Shown piece by piece: positions 61,394 to 64,000 of a stretch of 64,000 bases of DNA. This DNA comes from CAXMQZ01 sp963707075. Its GTDB lineage: Bacteria; Acidobacteriota; Thermoanaerobaculia; Multivoradales; JAHEKO01. The translations under genes were made by a program, and so were the position numbers. The DNA lies in the NCBI GenBank assembly GCA_963707075.1, contig CAVPOX010000004.1, positions 962,334-1,026,333 of the forward strand. Direction: 5' to 3'. The notes under the pieces were generated by a model. The model had not been told where the DNA came from. It saw only the letters and a list, made by a program, of their open reading frames with translations, and did not search any database. Position 1 is the first letter of the stretch. The number at the start of each line of letters is the position of its first letter.

Positions 61394-64000
61394 ATGAAAC
61401 GTGCATTCCGGATTCTTGTTTCGGTGGCTGCCTTGGCACTGGCCACCCTCATGCCGGCTGACGGACAGACGACTGGCCGCCTGCGCGGCACGGTCGTCGA
61501 CCCTGATGGACTGGCCATGCCTGGAGTGACGGTCACCATCCGCAGCGAAGTCCTGATGGGCGGTGAGCGCATGGCGGTGACCGGTGAAACCGGCGCCTAC
61601 AGTTTCACGGCGTTGCCGCCGGGCATCTACAGCACGGAGGCTAGGTTGGCCGGATTCGAGCCGTCATCTCATGAAGGCCGAAGAGTCGCCATTAATGCCA
61701 CCGCCACGGCCAACTTCATTCTTGTGCCAGCCGAGTTCGCGGAAGAGATGACCGTCATGGGCGAAGCGCCGCTGGTGGACGTCTCGAGCTCCGGCCTGGG
61801 CACCCACATGAGCTCGAAGCTTCTCCAGGATCTTCCGACGGACCGGAACTACCAGGCCACGATGGCGGCGACTGCCGGCGTGACCTACACGGTGGAAACG
61901 AACCCCTATCACATCAATGCCTTCGGCTCCGACCCTCATTCGAACAACTGGAGCGTCGATGGCATCAAGGTGCTCAGGCGCCCATGCAAGGAAGCAGTTG
62001 GGTTGCTTTCAACCCCGACACGATTGCAGAGATCCAGGTCATGGGAATTGGAGCGCCGACGGAGTTCGGCGACTTCCAGGGTGCTGTTCTCAACATGGTG
62101 ACCAAATCAGGATCGAACCAACTCAGGGCCACGCTCAATGGCTATTGGTTCAACAACACACTGGTCGACTCCGACATCGGTTTCGAGGAGTCGGAGTTCT
62201 CCGAGTTCGAGCAGGTCCATCCATTCAGGGATCTCAGTGCAACCCTGAGTGGAGCCATCAAGCAAGACCGACTGTGGTACTTCGCAGCCTATAGGAACTT
62301 CCAGGATGGCCTCTCATTTCCAGGCCAAGACCCAGCCACTCTCGGTCGGACGTCGATTGACACCTACGACTTGAAGGTGTCTGGCCGGATCAACGATCGC
62401 AACCTACTCGAGCTGAGGGGTGGATATCAGCCCTACCGGTGGCCGGCGGGGGCAGACGAATTCACCAAGCCATCGGCGGCAGGAGAAGAGGCAGATGATG
62501 CGACCTATTGGGGTCTGTCCTACCAGTCGCTCTTCAGCGACCGTACCTTTCTCGAGGCACGCTATTCAGGTTGGGAATCCGACTATTCCTGGCTCTCTCA
62601 AACCGGCAGCACGGAGGCGGCTTACCTCGACTACTCGCCTCCAGACGGAGGCCCGGCGCGATACTTCGGGGGCATGTGGTGGCCGAATCTAGCGGATCAG
62701 TCCAGAGATCAGGTGAACGTCACTGTTTCGCATTTTGCCGATGATTTCCTCGCGGGGGATCACGACTTCAAGTTCGGGGTCCAGGTCGGTCGGGCCGAGC
62801 TGACCTCTCGTGCGACTCCCTCAGTAACCGGCGGCTATTACGCCCATTTCTACGGAGACCTGTACTACCGGGTAGAGGGACGACCCCTCTACTACGGTAA
62901 CGATCAGGAGACGTGGAGCATCTTCGTCGATGACTCCTGGGCTCTGGGCGATCGGCTGACGCTCAATCTCGGTCTGCGGTTCGACCAAGCCGAGGGTAAG
63001 CATTCCTTCGTATCCCATCCTCAATCCGGACGGTAGTCCAACCGGGGAGCAGGCGCCGTCACTCATCCCAGCCTTCAATTGGAACAACTGGTCGCCCAGA
63101 GTCGGCTTCGCCTACAACCTGGGAGCCGACCGCAGGACCGTGGTACGCGGCGCCTTCGGCGTCTACTACGATGAGATTGCTGGGGGTATGTTCAACTCCC
63201 CACCTCCCTACACACCGACGATGTTCTACTCCACAGGTCCATCCTGGAGTGGCCCATGGGACTTCCAGGGCATCTGGTTCAGCGAAGAGCTCACGACCGC
63301 CATCGATCCAGATCTCAGGGCACCTCGAACCCTGCAGTACTCCTGGGTTTCGGCGCGAGTCCAGGAGCGTCTACTCCGTCGGCGCCACGGTCGTCTACAA
63401 GGACTCGACTGATGGGATCGGCTGGGAGATCCTGGATGACGGCGTGTACGAGACCTTTCCGTGGACGGATCCCTTCAACGGCCGCACCTATGAGCTTCTC
63501 GATCCCATCGACTTTCCGACCATCCGCAAAGGTAACGGCCCCGGCTTCACCGTGGAGGGACGGCTCAACAAGTACTGGTCGGAATACAAGGGTCTGATCT
63601 TGACCTTCAACCGCCGGTTTGCCGACTGGTGGGGTTTGCAGGCCTCCTACACCTATTCAGAATCGAAGGGTCTCAGCTCCTGGCCCCTCGCCGGGTTTCA
63701 GTGGGGTGTCATTTATGGCCTCAAGTACGGCTCGCACCCTAACCAATGGCTCAAACTCGCTGACGGGCAATTACAACTGTCAGACCAGCCGCACATGTTC
63801 CGGGTGCTGGCCAACTGGCAGCTGCCGTGGAACCTGCACGCGAGCACGGTGATCAAGCTGCAGAGTGGCCGGCCGTATACACGACAAGCCAGGGCCGGCT
63901 ATCAGGTCATCTCTGGTCAGCAGTCGAACTTCATCGTCGACCGGGCCGGCGATGCCGGACGCTTCGATTTCCAGAACCTTGTCGATTTCGCCATCGGCAA
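61394..64000 (+). pseudogene. TonB-dependent receptor with carboxypeptidase-like N-domain, frameshifted, runs off the window
   Basis: AGGAGG at 61381 precedes ATG 61394. Signal peptide (ILVSVAALALATLMPADG), then a carboxypeptidase-regulatory beta-sandwich (GRLRGTVVDPDGLAMPGVTV, AYSFTALPPGIYSTEA). A TonB plug and barrel follow: VDVSSSGLGTHMSSKLLQDL, NPDTIAEIQVMG, GAVLNMVTKSGSNQLRATLN, SPRVGFAYNLG and later barrel strands. Frame changes are needed near 61975, 63030, 63340 and possibly later. It is of the Oar-like type common in Acidobacteriota. The C-terminus lies beyond 64000. It is the first large gene after the kinase relic. Confidence 0.82.

Overview
The window reads as a chromosomal segment of a GC-rich, double-membraned bacterium. 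It has a KDO (LPS inner-core) operon, LolA, TatA/TatC and TonB-dependent receptors with an N-terminal carboxypeptidase-like domain. It also has sigma-factor/Ser-Thr-kinase/WD40 pairs. This combination fits an Acidobacteriota-type genome best; that assignment is inference, because no rRNA or phylogenetic marker comparison was possible.

Positions 1-23.8 kb are conserved housekeeping DNA. A minus-strand operon tilS-hpt-like-ftsH-folP-cdaA-cdaR-glmM couples tRNA-Ile2 maturation, membrane proteolysis, folate, c-di-AMP and cell-wall sugar synthesis. A tRNA with anticodon CAU lies just upstream of tilS. An ArsR-type regulator, a tRNA-Val/tRNA-Asp/rpmG unit, a sigma factor, an HDAC-like deacetylase, a CtpA-type protease, tatA-tatC and the kdsB-pyrG-kdsA-kdsD-kdsC operon follow. 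Next come a membrane-anchored sugar-binding-like protein, a polyprenyl synthase, purH-lolA and several exported proteins. The segment ends at a complete tRNA-Phe gene.

From tRNA-Phe onward the DNA is accessory. A 126-bp direct repeat containing the 3' 45 nt of tRNA-Phe occurs three times (23770, 45945, 55200) and divides the rest into integrated segments. Two of the three copies are preceded by a divergent plasmid-type RepA initiator gene with a paired 9-nt repeat just upstream of its start codon. No integrase is visible. The segment from 23.8 to 45.9 kb carries IS3 and IS91 relics, fragments of a serine hydrolase and a TonB receptor, and a tight nine-gene minus-strand operon (43183 to 24459). 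All nine products have export signals. Seven belong to one family I cannot name. Two neighbours (30046-33939 and 27069-30035) share near-identical N- and C-terminal modules but have unrelated, in-frame central modules, one containing an SGNH/GDSL hydrolase. This modular cargo-swapping family is the best candidate here for an undescribed system.

The segment from 46 to 55 kb carries a HigBA toxin-antitoxin pair, an ECF-like sigma factor, a Zn-ribbon/kinase/STAND-NTPase/WD40 signalling protein, two exported small proteins and a second repA. After the third att repeat a paralogous HigA-sigma-kinase block recurs in decayed form, followed by a frameshifted TonB-dependent receptor that runs off the window. 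Apparent frameshifts are concentrated after 52.2 kb. They could reflect real decay or poorer sequence there, and the sequence alone does not separate the two.
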